This document shows positions 8,274-15,165 of a stretch of DNA of 39,885 nt, in pieces; the stretch's first letter is position 1, and each line of letters starts with the position of its first letter. Origin of the DNA: a virus; IMG/VR virus record IMGVR_UViG_3300044998_000715, positions 1 through 39,885 of that record; one strand, 5' to 3'. The notes below the pieces were generated by a model. That model searched no databases and had not been told where the DNA came from. It was given only the letters and a program-made list of their open reading frames with translations. The position numbers were made by a program, and so were the translations under genes.

Positions 8274-8296
8274 CAGAGAGCAGAAAGGATTCCGCC

Positions 8297-8533
8297 ATGT
8301 TCCATCACGTTCACATCCGCAAGCTCACCGCCGAGTCGGTCGCCCTCCACCGCTTCTGCGCCGACGCTTCTGACCTTGGCTTGCGGCCCGGGCAGTGGCC
8401 CACAGTGCTGGTCCTCGAAGGCTACCCTTACCCCATTCGCCACGAGCTGGCGCTGGTGGCCACGAGCATCGACGGCACCCGCACCTACGCGTCTCGCAAC
8501 GACGCGCTGCGCGTGCGCATCTTCAACGACTGA
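8297..8533 (+). CDS. Hypothetical early protein, 78 aa
   Basis: I do not recognise this protein. It is a small soluble, mixed-composition protein with a Pro/Tyr patch (EGYPYPIRHELALVATS) and no membrane segment or metal motif. It is the first gene behind promoter cassette 1 and has a good AAGGA site before ATG 8297. Early position and a strong dedicated promoter are typical of host-takeover proteins, but nothing in the sequence itself shows a function. Confidence 0.75.
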   Translation: MFHHVHIRKLTAESVALHRFCADASDLGLRPGQWPTVLVLEGYPYPIRHELALVATSIDGTRTYASRNDALRVRIFND

Positions 8534-8548
8534 AGAAAGGAACGCATC

Positions 8549-8770
8549 ATGATCCACTTTCACAACGCACACGTCACCGCGCGAGCCCAGCACCACCTCG
8601 ACCAGCTGACCGCGTACCTGAAGGCCCGCTCGCGCCCCGACGCCGAGGCGTACCGGCCGACGCGGCTGATGGCCGAGTACTGGGGCCGTCTCGCGACGCT
8701 GGAGGTGCTGCGCCCGATCGCCGCCGACTTCAACTTGCCGCTGCCGCAGCAGCCGCGCCGGCCGGTGTGA
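8549..8770 (+). CDS. Hypothetical early protein, 73 aa
   Basis: Unrecognised 73-residue protein, with a likely helical middle (ARAQHHLDQLTAYLKARSRP) and a Pro-rich end (LPLPQQPRRPV). AAGGA lies 9 bases before ATG 8549, 15 bases after the previous stop, so both genes share the transcript from cassette 1. Its stop is followed within 11 bases by the upstream arm of cassette 2. Confidence 0.75.
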   Translation: MIHFHNAHVTARAQHHLDQLTAYLKARSRPDAEAYRPTRLMAEYWGRLATLEVLRPIAADFNLPLPQQPRRPV

Positions 8771-8780
8771 AAACCCTTCG

Positions 8781-8859
8781 CCGCGGCAGGTCTTTGCAGA
8801 AAGTGCTTGCCGCGGCGCCAGACTTGAGCCATAATTCGTTCATCGTCGAGTTGACGATG
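8781..8859 (+). promoter_or_regulatory. Promoter-leader cassette 2 (TTGCCG-N17-CATAAT plus start-site hairpin)
   Basis: The -35 is TTGCCG (8807-8812) and the -10 CATAAT (8830-8835), 17 bases apart. The leader hairpin CATCGTC-gagtt-GACGATG is at 8841-8859. The -35 lies in the 3' arm of an inverted repeat: CCGCGGCA (8781-8788) and TGCCGCGG (8808-8815). The ribosome site AAGGA (8871-8875) serves the gene at 8883. Confidence 0.88.
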
Positions 8860-8882
8860 CAGAGAGCAGAAAGGAACCCGCC

Positions 8883-9041
8883 ATGATCAGCATCACCAGC
8901 GCCAACCAGCTCGGCACCCAAATGGCCGCCTTCGGCTGGACCGAAGAACAAGTCCGCGCCTGGGCCGCGGCGCAGAGCGTTGGCCGCATGTCCATGGCGC
9001 GCGTGCTGCGCGCCTTCCGCGACCAGCTGGCTCGTGCCTGA
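8883..9041 (+). CDS. Hypothetical small early protein, 52 aa
   Basis: A short frame from ATG 8883 to TGA 9041 encodes MISITSANQLGTQMAAFGWT and continues with EEQVRAWAAAQSVGRM, ending DQLARA. It is predicted to be mostly helical, with no membrane segment or known motif. I accept it although it is short because it sits exactly behind promoter cassette 2, with AAGGA 7 bases before its ATG, as the cassette genes do. Function unknown. Confidence 0.7.
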   Translation: MISITSANQLGTQMAAFGWTEEQVRAWAAAQSVGRMSMARVLRAFRDQLARA

Positions 9042-9078
9042 TCGCCTCTCTCCACCAGAGCTCAGAAAGGAACCCGCC

Positions 9079-9834
9079 ATGAACACCACCGAAACCACCG
9101 ACGCCGGCCTGCTGCGCCGCATTGCCAAGCTGCTGGCGATCGCCGGCGACCATCGCGCCGACCCGAACGAAGCCGCTGCCGCTGCCGCGATGGCGGAACG
9201 CATCATGCGCAAGCACCAGATCGAGCACGCCGAGGTGCTCACCGCATCGCTCGCGCGCAACGAGGAAGAGATGGCCACGGCCGACGTCGAGACGCGCATC
9301 AAGACCGGCGAGAAGTACCCCCGCCCGCCGTCCTCGGTGCCGATCTGGGGCCAGTGGATCGCAGTCGCGGTCGCGAAGCTCCACGACTGCGAGGTGCGCT
9401 ACGGGTGGTGCCCGCGCCGCGGCAAGGTCATCCGCCTGTTCGGCGTCGCCGCCGACGTGCAGGTTGCCTCGTGGACCATCGACTACATCGTGGCGTCGCT
9501 CGTCGCCTCCAGCCGCGCCTGGCACGCCGCTGCGCCGCGCAGCAAGGCCGACGGCGACAGTTTCCGCAAGGGCTACGCCCAAGCTGTGTGCGCGAAGATC
9601 GCCGACATGCGCCGCGAGCGTCAGGCGTCGCCCCAGATGAACGCGCTGGTCGTCTCGAAGTCGCAGGCCATCGCTCGCGCCTTCGGCGAGTTCAACTACG
9701 GCAAGGCGCGCGCAGCCAACATCACGTCACACTTCGCCGCGGCAGCTGGCTACGCCGCAGGCGCGTCGCTCGACCTCGCACGCCGCGGCGTCGGCCGCTC
9801 GGGCGGCGACTCGACGAAGCTGTTGGGCCGCTAA
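9079..9834 (+). CDS. DUF2786-domain protein (early)
   Basis: A 251-residue protein. The N-terminal part, LLRRIAKLLAIAGDHRADPN then EAAAAAAMAERIMRKHQIEH, is the DUF2786 pattern (helical, about residues 11-50) seen in many phage and plasmid proteins. The rest, with VPIWGQWIAVAVAKLHDCEV, FGVAADVQVASWTIDYIVAS and GDSFRKGYAQAVCAKI, follows the usual C-terminal companion domain (DUF7168-like). No catalytic motif is obvious and the biochemical role is unknown. AAGGA lies before ATG 9079; the gene probably shares the cassette 2 transcript. Confidence 0.85.
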   Translation: MNTTETTDAGLLRRIAKLLAIAGDHRADPNEAAAAAAMAERIMRKHQIEHAEVLTASLARNEEEMATADVETRIKTGEKYPRPPSSVPIWGQWIAVAVAKLHDCEVRYGWCPRRGKVIRLFGVAADVQVASWTIDYIVASLVASSRAWHAAAPRSKADGDSFRKGYAQAVCAKIADMRRERQASPQMNALVVSKSQAIARAFGEFNYGKARAANITSHFAAAAGYAAGASLDLARRGVGRSGGDSTKLLGR

Positions 9835-9843
9835 AACCCTTCG

Positions 9844-9922
9844 CCGCGGCAGGTCTTTGAAGAAAGTGCTTGCCGCGGCGCCAGACTTCGGTCATAATTC
9901 GTTCATCGTCGAGTTGACGATG
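9844..9922 (+). promoter_or_regulatory. Promoter-leader cassette 3 (TTGCCG-N17-CATAAT plus start-site hairpin)
   Basis: The -35 is TTGCCG (9870-9875), the -10 CATAAT (9893-9898). The leader hairpin CATCGTC-gagtt-GACGATG is at 9904-9922. The upstream inverted repeat is CCGCGGCA (9844-9851) with TGCCGCGG (9871-9878). It begins 9 bases after the stop of the DUF2786 gene. AAGGA (9934-9938) serves ATG 9947. Confidence 0.88.
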
Positions 9923-9946
9923 TTGAACGCAGAAAGGAACCTCGCC

Positions 9947-10324
9947 ATGAACGCCAACCAATCCCTCGTCGCTTCCCTGATCTCCAAGCTCGACCGCCAA
10001 GTCAAGCTCGCCGACGCGACGATCGCCGACTTCGGCGCCAAGCTCGCGCAAGACCCGCATCATGCGGTCTCCTGGGGCGAGTCCTTCGTGCGCGACGTCG
10101 CGCGCAGGCAAGCCGCGCTCACCGTGAAGGCGTGGGCGACGAAGATGGCCGAGGACGGCGCCGAAGCGCACGCCATCATCGCCGCGATCCGCTCCGGCCT
10201 GACCGAAGAGATTCTGCGCGCCTCGCGCTACCCGACGCGCAGCACGTCTGTGCTGAGCAACTTCCTGAGCCAGGAAGACCTCGCCGCGCGCGCCGAGCTG
10301 CTCGAACAGCTCGACGTGCTCTGA
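9947..10324 (+). CDS. Hypothetical early protein, 125 aa
   Basis: Unrecognised helical, soluble protein. The frame is open upstream into cassette 3, but those codons overlap the -10 and leader hairpin; ATG 9947 (MNANQSLVASLISKL) has AAGGA 8 bases before it and matches the position of starts after other cassettes. No motif, membrane segment or cysteine pair is seen. It is followed 34 bases later by the DUF932 gene, likely on the same transcript. Confidence 0.75.
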   Translation: MNANQSLVASLISKLDRQVKLADATIADFGAKLAQDPHHAVSWGESFVRDVARRQAALTVKAWATKMAEDGAEAHAIIAAIRSGLTEEILRASRYPTRSTSVLSNFLSQEDLAARAELLEQLDVL

Positions 10325-10358
10325 TCCCCCGCCCGCCACCACCCAAGGAGTCCTGACC

Positions 10359-11105
10359 ATGAGCAACATCACTCTCCCTGTCGCCGTCGACACGCCCGTT
10401 CCTGCGCCGAAGATGTCGAGCCGCTACGTCCACATCAACACTCGCCAGGTCTTGAACGTCCTCGCCGAAGAAGGCTTCGAGGTCGCCGGCGTCATGAGCG
10501 TGCGCCCGCGCGCGGCCGACCCGCTGTACGCGCGGCATGCGGTCGACCTGCGCCACCCCGACATGCCCAAGCTCGGCGATGGTGTGCCGCGCATCGTCTT
10601 CAGCAACAGCCACGACGGCAGCGCGCGCGCGAGCGTCATGGCCGGCGTCTTCCGATTCGTGTGCACCAACGGCATGGTCGTCGGCAGCACCTACGCCAAC
10701 GAGCGCGTCGTCCACGCCGGCGAGTCGGCCCGCACCCTCATCGACCGCATTCGCCATCTCGCCCGCAACACCGCGCCGCTGTTCAAGCAGATCGAGTCGT
10801 GGCAGCGCAAGCAGCTGACCGACGCCGCGGCGCGTGAGTACGCGCGGCTGGCGGCGACGCTGCGCTGGGGCGACCCGCATCGCTTCGAGCCGGAACAGCT
10901 GCTGGAGGTGCGCCGCGCCGACGACGAAGGCAACGACCTGTGGCGCGTCTTCAACCGCGTCCAGGAAGCCACGACGCGACTGAAGCTGCCCGGCGTGGCG
11001 CGCTCCGGCCGCGCCACGCGCAGCGCGCCGCTGAACGAGTTGAGCGCCAACCTGCGCTTCAACCAGCAGCTGTGGCAGCTGACAGAGGAATTCGCTGGCG
11101 CGTGA
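10359..11105 (+). CDS. DUF932-family protein (phage/plasmid-like)
   Basis: A 248-residue protein with the DUF932 pattern: SSRYVHINTRQVLNVLAEEG near the start, then PRIVFSNSHDGSARASVMAG and VFRFVCTNGMVVGSTYANER, the conserved core with its Phe-Cys-Thr-Asn-Gly turn, followed by a helical C-terminal half. This family is common on phages, plasmids and conjugative elements; its molecular role is not established. AAGGAG before ATG 10359. It lies between cassettes 3 and 4. Confidence 0.87.
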   Translation: MSNITLPVAVDTPVPAPKMSSRYVHINTRQVLNVLAEEGFEVAGVMSVRPRAADPLYARHAVDLRHPDMPKLGDGVPRIVFSNSHDGSARASVMAGVFRFVCTNGMVVGSTYANERVVHAGESARTLIDRIRHLARNTAPLFKQIESWQRKQLTDAAAREYARLAATLRWGDPHRFEPEQLLEVRRADDEGNDLWRVFNRVQEATTRLKLPGVARSGRATRSAPLNELSANLRFNQQLWQLTEEFAGA

Positions 11106-11112
11106 TTCCTCT

Positions 11113-11191
11113 GCGCTCGGCACGTGCTTGAAAAGGTGCTTGCCGAGCGCGCCAGATTCAGGCATCATTCGTTCGTCGTCGAGTTGACGAC
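11113..11191 (+). promoter_or_regulatory. Promoter-leader cassette 4 (TTGCCG-N17-CATCAT plus start-site hairpin)
   Basis: The -35 is TTGCCG (11140-11145), the -10 CATCAT (11163-11168). The leader hairpin is GTCGTC-gagtt-GACGAC (11175-11191): relative to copies 1-3 an A-T pair has become G-C on both arms. The upstream repeat has also changed on both arms, to GCGCTCGGCA (11113-11122) with TGCCGAGCGC (11141-11150). AAGGA (11204-11208) serves ATG 11216. Confidence 0.85.
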
Positions 11192-11215
11192 TTGAAAGCC
11201 AGAAAGGAACCAGAC

Positions 11216-11683
11216 ATGAACGCATCGCAGATCGCCGCCGCCAAGACCTCGGAGTTGGTGGCCGCATACAACGCTGCCGCGGCGCAGCTGGGCATCGACC
11301 CGGTGTCGCGCTTCGCCGACCGCAAGACGGCCGAGCGTCGCGTGGCGAAGGTCTTGGCGCTCGTCGCCGAGCGCCAGCAGCGCGCCGCGGCCCCCAAGAA
11401 GGGCGTCGCGCCCAAGAAGGGCGCCGCCGAGTCCACGAAGGTCGCCCCCAAGAAGGACGTCGACCGCTCCGCCGCCATCTCCGCTAGCTGGGCCGACCCG
11501 GACGTGCGCGCGGCGCGCACCGCCCGCGCCAAGGTGCGGGTCGGCGGCGTCGTCTACCGCTCGGTGCGCGAAGCATTCCAGGCGCTGGGCCTGCCCGACT
11601 CGAAGCACATCCGTTTCCGCATGGACCTGAAGGCCACCGGCAAGGAGTCGTTCGGTGGACACACCTTTGTCCTCGTCGAGTGA
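11216..11683 (+). CDS. Basic protein with NUMOD-like C-terminal module
   Basis: A 155-residue protein. Residues 12-48 (SELVAAYNAAAAQLGIDPVS then RFADRKTAERRVAKVLAL) form an N-terminal motif shared with the next gene. The middle is a Lys/Ala/Pro linker with three PKK repeats. The C-terminal part (ASWADPDVRAARTARAKV, then VGGVVYRSVREAFQALGLPD and FRMDLKATGKESFGG) resembles NUMOD-type modules that help homing nucleases bind DNA, here without a nuclease. I infer a DNA-binding early protein. The start at 11216 uses AAGGA; the upstream ATG 11192 lies in the leader hairpin end and lacks a site. Confidence 0.78.
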   Translation: MNASQIAAAKTSELVAAYNAAAAQLGIDPVSRFADRKTAERRVAKVLALVAERQQRAAAPKKGVAPKKGAAESTKVAPKKDVDRSAAISASWADPDVRAARTARAKVRVGGVVYRSVREAFQALGLPDSKHIRFRMDLKATGKESFGGHTFVLVE

Positions 11684-11717
11684 GCGCGCCCACTATACCC
11701 CACCAGGAGCCACAATC

Positions 11718-12359
11718 GTGACCCAAGACATCCTCCGCACCCAAGACGCCATTCCCGACGCTTCTATGGCCCAGCTGCTGGCCACGTACACCGCTTACAC
11801 CGGGAAGCACGTCAAGCGATTCGCGTCGCGCGCCATCGCCGAGCACCGGGTGAAGATGGCCATGATGGCGGCGCAGGACGCCACCGGCCACGCCGGCGTG
11901 CCCGCCAACACCCCGACGCCGCTGCCCCCGACGACTGTCGCCGAGCGAGTTCAAGCCGCAGCCGACAAGGGCCGCGAGCCGACGCTGCCGCAAGACGATG
12001 AGCCCGAAGCAGGCGTCGAGGTCGACTTCGAGGTCAACCCCTATCCCGAGGGATCGCTGGCTGCGCAGCTGTGGGATGCCGCGCGCAACGCGGCGCCCGT
12101 CCAGCCCCGCCAGCGCACCGCTGCGCCGAAGGCGCCGCGTGACCCGGCCGCGTCGCGTCGACGCTTGGGCAACGAGGTCGTTTACAAGCCTGGCGGCGTC
12201 AGCGCGCCGCAGGCCGGCTCGATGCGCGGCAAGGTCTTCGCCCGCATCAAGGCGCTCGGCCGCGCAACCATCGAACAACTCGACGCCGACCTGGGTTTCC
12301 CGACACGATCGTTCTTGCAAAAGCTCGCGGAGAAGGGGCACGTGGAGTTCACGTCGTGA
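11718..12359 (+). CDS. Phage protein sharing its N-terminal motif with the preceding gene
   Basis: A 213-residue protein of unknown role. Residues 18-50 (AQLLATYTAYTGKHVKRFAS then RAIAEHRVKMAMMA) match the N-terminal motif of the protein at 11216. A long acidic/Pro-rich linker follows, then a basic C-terminal region (SMRGKVFARIKALGRATIEQ then LDADLGFPTRSFLQKLAEKG) that looks like a small winged-helix-like DNA-binding domain. GTG 11718 is chosen because CAGGAG lies 9 bases before it; the upstream ATG 11655 is inside the previous gene. Its stop overlaps the next start (GTGA). Confidence 0.72.
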   Translation: MTQDILRTQDAIPDASMAQLLATYTAYTGKHVKRFASRAIAEHRVKMAMMAAQDATGHAGVPANTPTPLPPTTVAERVQAAADKGREPTLPQDDEPEAGVEVDFEVNPYPEGSLAAQLWDAARNAAPVQPRQRTAAPKAPRDPAASRRRLGNEVVYKPGGVSAPQAGSMRGKVFARIKALGRATIEQLDADLGFPTRSFLQKLAEKGHVEFTS

Positions 12360-13279
12360 AGCCAAGCCAGCCCCAACTCATCGTCGGGGCCGGCTTGGCT
12401 GGCCTTGTCGCGGCTTACGCCTGGCCTCACTTGCCGCTGCACGAAGCCGCGGCCGCGCCACGGCAAACGCACCAGGCGCTGCTGCGCTTCCGCTCGGACG
12501 CTGTGGCCAAGCTCGTCGGCGTCGAGTTCCGCCGCGTGCGCGTGCAAAAGGGCATCTGGTCTGAAGGCGCCTTCGTCGCGCCCAACATCCGGCTCGCCAA
12601 TCAGTACTCGCTCAAGTGTCTGGGGCGCGTCGTCGGCGACCGCAGCATCTGGGCGATTGAGCCGGTGGACAGGTACGTCGCGCCCGAGACGCTGTACGAG
12701 CAGCTGGTGGTCGGGTGCAGCTCGCGCATACACTGGGGCACATCCACCGACTTCGAGGGCCTGCGCACCGCTTGCATCAGCACGGCGCCGCTGCCCGCGG
12801 TGCTCCAGGCGCTGCACATCGATTCGGGCGCCGAGTTTGATCACGCGCAGATCGTCGTGTCGCGGTTCCGCGCGCCCAAGACGGACGCGTACCAGACAGT
12901 GTACTTCCCCGACCACTCGACGCCAGTTTACCGCGCGAGCCTGACCGGCTCGCTGCTGATCGTAGAGGCGACCGACGAGCCGACCGCGGAAGACCTGAAC
13001 ATGGTGTTCCACGCGATGGGGCTGTCGCCTTATGGCCTGCATGCCATCGACGCCGAGGTGAACCACCGACAACGCTTCGGCAAGATCGTTCCGCTGCCTG
13101 CACGGCAGCGCAACGCGCTGTTGTGGCAGCTGACGTCGCAGCACGGCATCTACTCGCTCGGCCGCTACGCCACATGGCGCAACATCCTTCTCGACGACGT
13201 TGTGGAGGACATCGCGGTGATCAAGCGCCTGAGCCGCGCGCCGATTCATGAGCTCGCGATTCACGCCGGCCGAGCGTGA
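12356..13279 (+). CDS. FAD/NAD(P)-binding oxidoreductase-like protein
   Basis: A 307-residue protein with an N-terminal Rossmann dinucleotide-binding motif, LIVGAGLAGLVAAYAWP (GxGxxG). Near the C-terminus HGIYSLGRYATWRNILLDD resembles the second FAD-contact region of amine-oxidase/UDP-galactopyranose-mutase-like flavoproteins. The first acidic residue expected after the second strand (LPLHEAA) is present. It is shorter than typical amine oxidases (about 400-450), so the substrate domain is reduced. GTG 12356 overlaps the upstream stop. It is followed by the ThyX-like gene, itself a flavoenzyme family, suggesting linked chemistry, but the substrate is unknown. Confidence 0.75.
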   Translation: MKPSQPQLIVGAGLAGLVAAYAWPHLPLHEAAAAPRQTHQALLRFRSDAVAKLVGVEFRRVRVQKGIWSEGAFVAPNIRLANQYSLKCLGRVVGDRSIWAIEPVDRYVAPETLYEQLVVGCSSRIHWGTSTDFEGLRTACISTAPLPAVLQALHIDSGAEFDHAQIVVSRFRAPKTDAYQTVYFPDHSTPVYRASLTGSLLIVEATDEPTAEDLNMVFHAMGLSPYGLHAIDAEVNHRQRFGKIVPLPARQRNALLWQLTSQHGIYSLGRYATWRNILLDDVVEDIAVIKRLSRAPIHELAIHAGRA

Positions 13280-13361
13280 ACGCCAGTGATCCCCGGCCGC
13301 TGGCGATCGAGCGAGAATCCAACTCGGCGCTTCCTGCGCCACTCACAGAATGGAGAACTGA

Positions 13362-14084
13362 ATGAAGGTGACCCTCATCAACCACACGCACGACGCGGCC
13401 GAGCTGCTGCTGTTCACCAAGTCGACTCGCCTCGGGCTGAATGCCTTGACGATGGCGGAGATTCGCGCGATGACGCCGGAAGCGAAGCTGGCCGGCTTGC
13501 GGTACATGGCCGACACTATCCCAAGCAGCTGGGAGTTTGTCGACTACGTGTTCCTCGTCGAAGGCGTCAGCCGCGCGTACACCCACCAGCAGGTGCGCAC
13601 GCGCGCCGGCAGCTACGCGCAGCAGACGATGCGCGTCATGGACATGTCGGACTTCGAGTACGTGTTCACGGAACGCAATCGCGCTGACCCTGGCGCGATG
13701 GAGCTGATCAACGCGCTCAACGAGCAGATCATGAACACGTACCAGGCGCTGCTGCGTCGAGGCCAGCCAGCAGAGGACGCTCGTGGCGTCTTGCCGACCA
13801 ACATCGCCACCAACATCGTCTGCAAGTTCAACCTGCGCACCATGGCCGAGCTCGCTCGCAGCCGCACTGGCGGGCGCACACAGCGCGAGTACCAGCGCGT
13901 CGTCAATGCGATGCTCGACGAGGTGCTGCGTGTTCACCCATGGGCTGACGTCTTCCTGTTCCCGAAAGGGCGCGACCTGTTTGCGGAGATCGAGGCATTC
14001 GCCGAGGAAGAGTACGGCGGCGACCTGCTCAAGAAGGGCCGGCTGCTCAAGATCGTCGACAAGTTGCGCAAGGAGTTGGCATGA
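13362..14084 (+). CDS. ThyX-like flavin-dependent thymidylate synthase homologue with altered signature
   Basis: A 240-residue protein. ThyX enzymes methylate dUMP to dTMP with FAD, NADPH and methylene-folate. Here THQQVRTRAGSYAQQTMRVM (about residues 74-93) aligns with the family signature RHRx7S but reads RTRx7T. The C-terminal part keeps ARGVLPTNIATNIVCKFNLR followed by TMAELARSRTGGRTQREYQR, where the family binds FAD and dUMP. The usual His and Ser of the signature are thus Thr and Thr. It may make dTMP, or act on another pyrimidine. GGAG before ATG 13362; the next gene overlaps by ATGA. Confidence 0.85.
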   Translation: MKVTLINHTHDAAELLLFTKSTRLGLNALTMAEIRAMTPEAKLAGLRYMADTIPSSWEFVDYVFLVEGVSRAYTHQQVRTRAGSYAQQTMRVMDMSDFEYVFTERNRADPGAMELINALNEQIMNTYQALLRRGQPAEDARGVLPTNIATNIVCKFNLRTMAELARSRTGGRTQREYQRVVNAMLDEVLRVHPWADVFLFPKGRDLFAEIEAFAEEEYGGDLLKKGRLLKIVDKLRKELA

Positions 14085-14365
14085 GCACAGGCAACAGATT
14101 CTTCGTCATCCGCCGCAACGAAAGGCACCGCATGTCCGACATGTGGGGCACGTTGCCTTGGCTGGTCGTCGACGTCGGCATGGACGTTCCCGAGCACATT
14201 CGTGCCACAGACCCTCCGCAGCAAGGAGAGATGCATGTGCTCGCCATCGCGGCTTGCCCCTCGGAATTCGCTGCTGCCGCCATCGCCACAGCACTCAATT
14301 ACATTCACAGCCTACGCACCGACGTCGACGACACGCAAGGTGCGCCAACACCAATGAGGCACTGA
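14081..14365 (+). CDS. Hypothetical protein, 94 aa
   Basis: Unrecognised 94-residue protein between the ThyX-like and HAD-DUF6378 genes. It begins basic (RFFVIRRNERHR), followed by MWGTLPWLVVDVGMDVP and a middle MHVLAIAACPSEFAAAAIAT that could be a buried helix. It starts in an ATGA overlap with the ThyX-like stop and has AAGGAG before it, so the two are probably translated together. Function unknown. Confidence 0.75.
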   Translation: MSTGNRFFVIRRNERHRMSDMWGTLPWLVVDVGMDVPEHIRATDPPQQGEMHVLAIAACPSEFAAAAIATALNYIHSLRTDVDDTQGAPTPMRH

Positions 14366-14367
14366 CC

Positions 14368-15165
14368 ATGCGCGTCATCTTCGACATCGACAACTGCCTC
14401 GCCGACGACGAGTGGAGGCTGAAGTACATCGACTGGTCGTGCTCCGATCTGGAAGCCCGGTACGCGCAGTACCATGCGAAGAGCTACGCCGACAAGCCGG
14501 CGAACCTCGACAAGCTCGCCAGGCATGTGGCGCGGGGACATCGCTTGACGTTCTTCACTTCGCGCCCCGTCAGCATCGAGACGCAAACGCGCGGGTGGAT
14601 CGAGCACGCGCTGGGCATCGAGGCGCCCATGTACGACCTGTTCATGCGCAATTCGGGCGACCATCGCCACGGTGTCGACGTGAAGCAAGAGATGCTGCGC
14701 CACCTCGCGAACCCGAACCATGGTTATGTGTTCTCGAATGTGCCGCGTGACATCGTCTGTGCCTACGACGACCGGGAAGACATTGTGCGCATGTACGCGA
14801 GCCACGGCATCATGGCGCGGCGCCTTGCGATCCACGAGCGATGCGCGCTCACGCCTCCGCCCGCGCCGGCGCCCGAGCCACGCGGCGCCGCGGCCGTCCT
14901 CGCCGACATGGCGAAGACGTTCGCCGAGCGCAATGCAGTCTACAAGGACAATTACAAGACCTGCGCCAAGGTGCTCGACGCGCTGTACCCCGAGGGCCTG
15001 ACGGCCAAGGGCGCCGACCAGCATGAGGTGCTGCACCTGTGGTCGCTGCTTCTCGTCAAGGTCACACGATTCGTACACTCAGGCCACACTCACACCGACT
15101 CGCTGCATGACATCGCGGTCTACGCCGCGATGATCGAGTCGATCCTCAAGGAGCAGCACTCATGA
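14368..15165 (+). CDS. HAD-type phosphatase fused to DUF6378
   Basis: A 265-residue fusion. Residues 1 to about 145 are a HAD domain of the polynucleotide-kinase phosphatase type: FDIDNCLADDEWR with Asp6 and Asp8, FFTSRP (about 62-67), a Lys in DVKQEML (106) and the acidic pair in YDDREDIV (134-135). A Pro-rich linker (TPPPAPAPEPRG) joins it to a C-terminal region (about 175-262; AERNAVYKDNYKTCAKVLDA, then LWSLLLVKVTRFVHSGHTHT and SLHDIAVYAAMIES) that matches the phage DUF6378 pattern. The HAD part may remove phosphate from nucleotides or nucleic acid ends. Start at ATG 14368, 2 bases after the previous stop. Confidence 0.82.
   Translation: MRVIFDIDNCLADDEWRLKYIDWSCSDLEARYAQYHAKSYADKPANLDKLARHVARGHRLTFFTSRPVSIETQTRGWIEHALGIEAPMYDLFMRNSGDHRHGVDVKQEMLRHLANPNHGYVFSNVPRDIVCAYDDREDIVRMYASHGIMARRLAIHERCALTPPPAPAPEPRGAAAVLADMAKTFAERNAVYKDNYKTCAKVLDALYPEGLTAKGADQHEVLHLWSLLLVKVTRFVHSGHTHTDSLHDIAVYAAMIESILKEQHS

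Noticed and set aside
8857-8885. Short leader peptide MQRAERNPP starting in the 3' arm of the cassette hairpin and ending over the gene start
   Set aside because: The ATG has no ribosome site and exists because the stem sequence contains GATG; in cassettes 4 and 5 the peptide is not preserved. It remains a possible coupling device in copies 1-3, but the evidence is weak.
8183-11192. Regularly spaced repeats as a CRISPR array
   Set aside because: The repeats are separated by whole genes, contain a promoter and a ribosome site, and there are no short uniform spacers or cas genes.
13286-13340. Possible seventh promoter cassette before the ThyX-like gene (GAGAAT at 13313-13318, hairpin GGCGC-ttcct-GCGCC at 13326-13340)
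   Set aside because: The hairpin lies 7 instead of 5 bases after the -10, the -10 is poor, and no TTG-type -35 is found at 16-18 bases. It may be a decayed copy.
13783-14367. N-terminal extension of the HAD-DUF6378 gene (frame open from 13783)
   Set aside because: The extra residues are Ser/Arg/Cys-rich and overlap the ThyX-like and 94-aa genes; the HAD motif begins right at ATG 14368.
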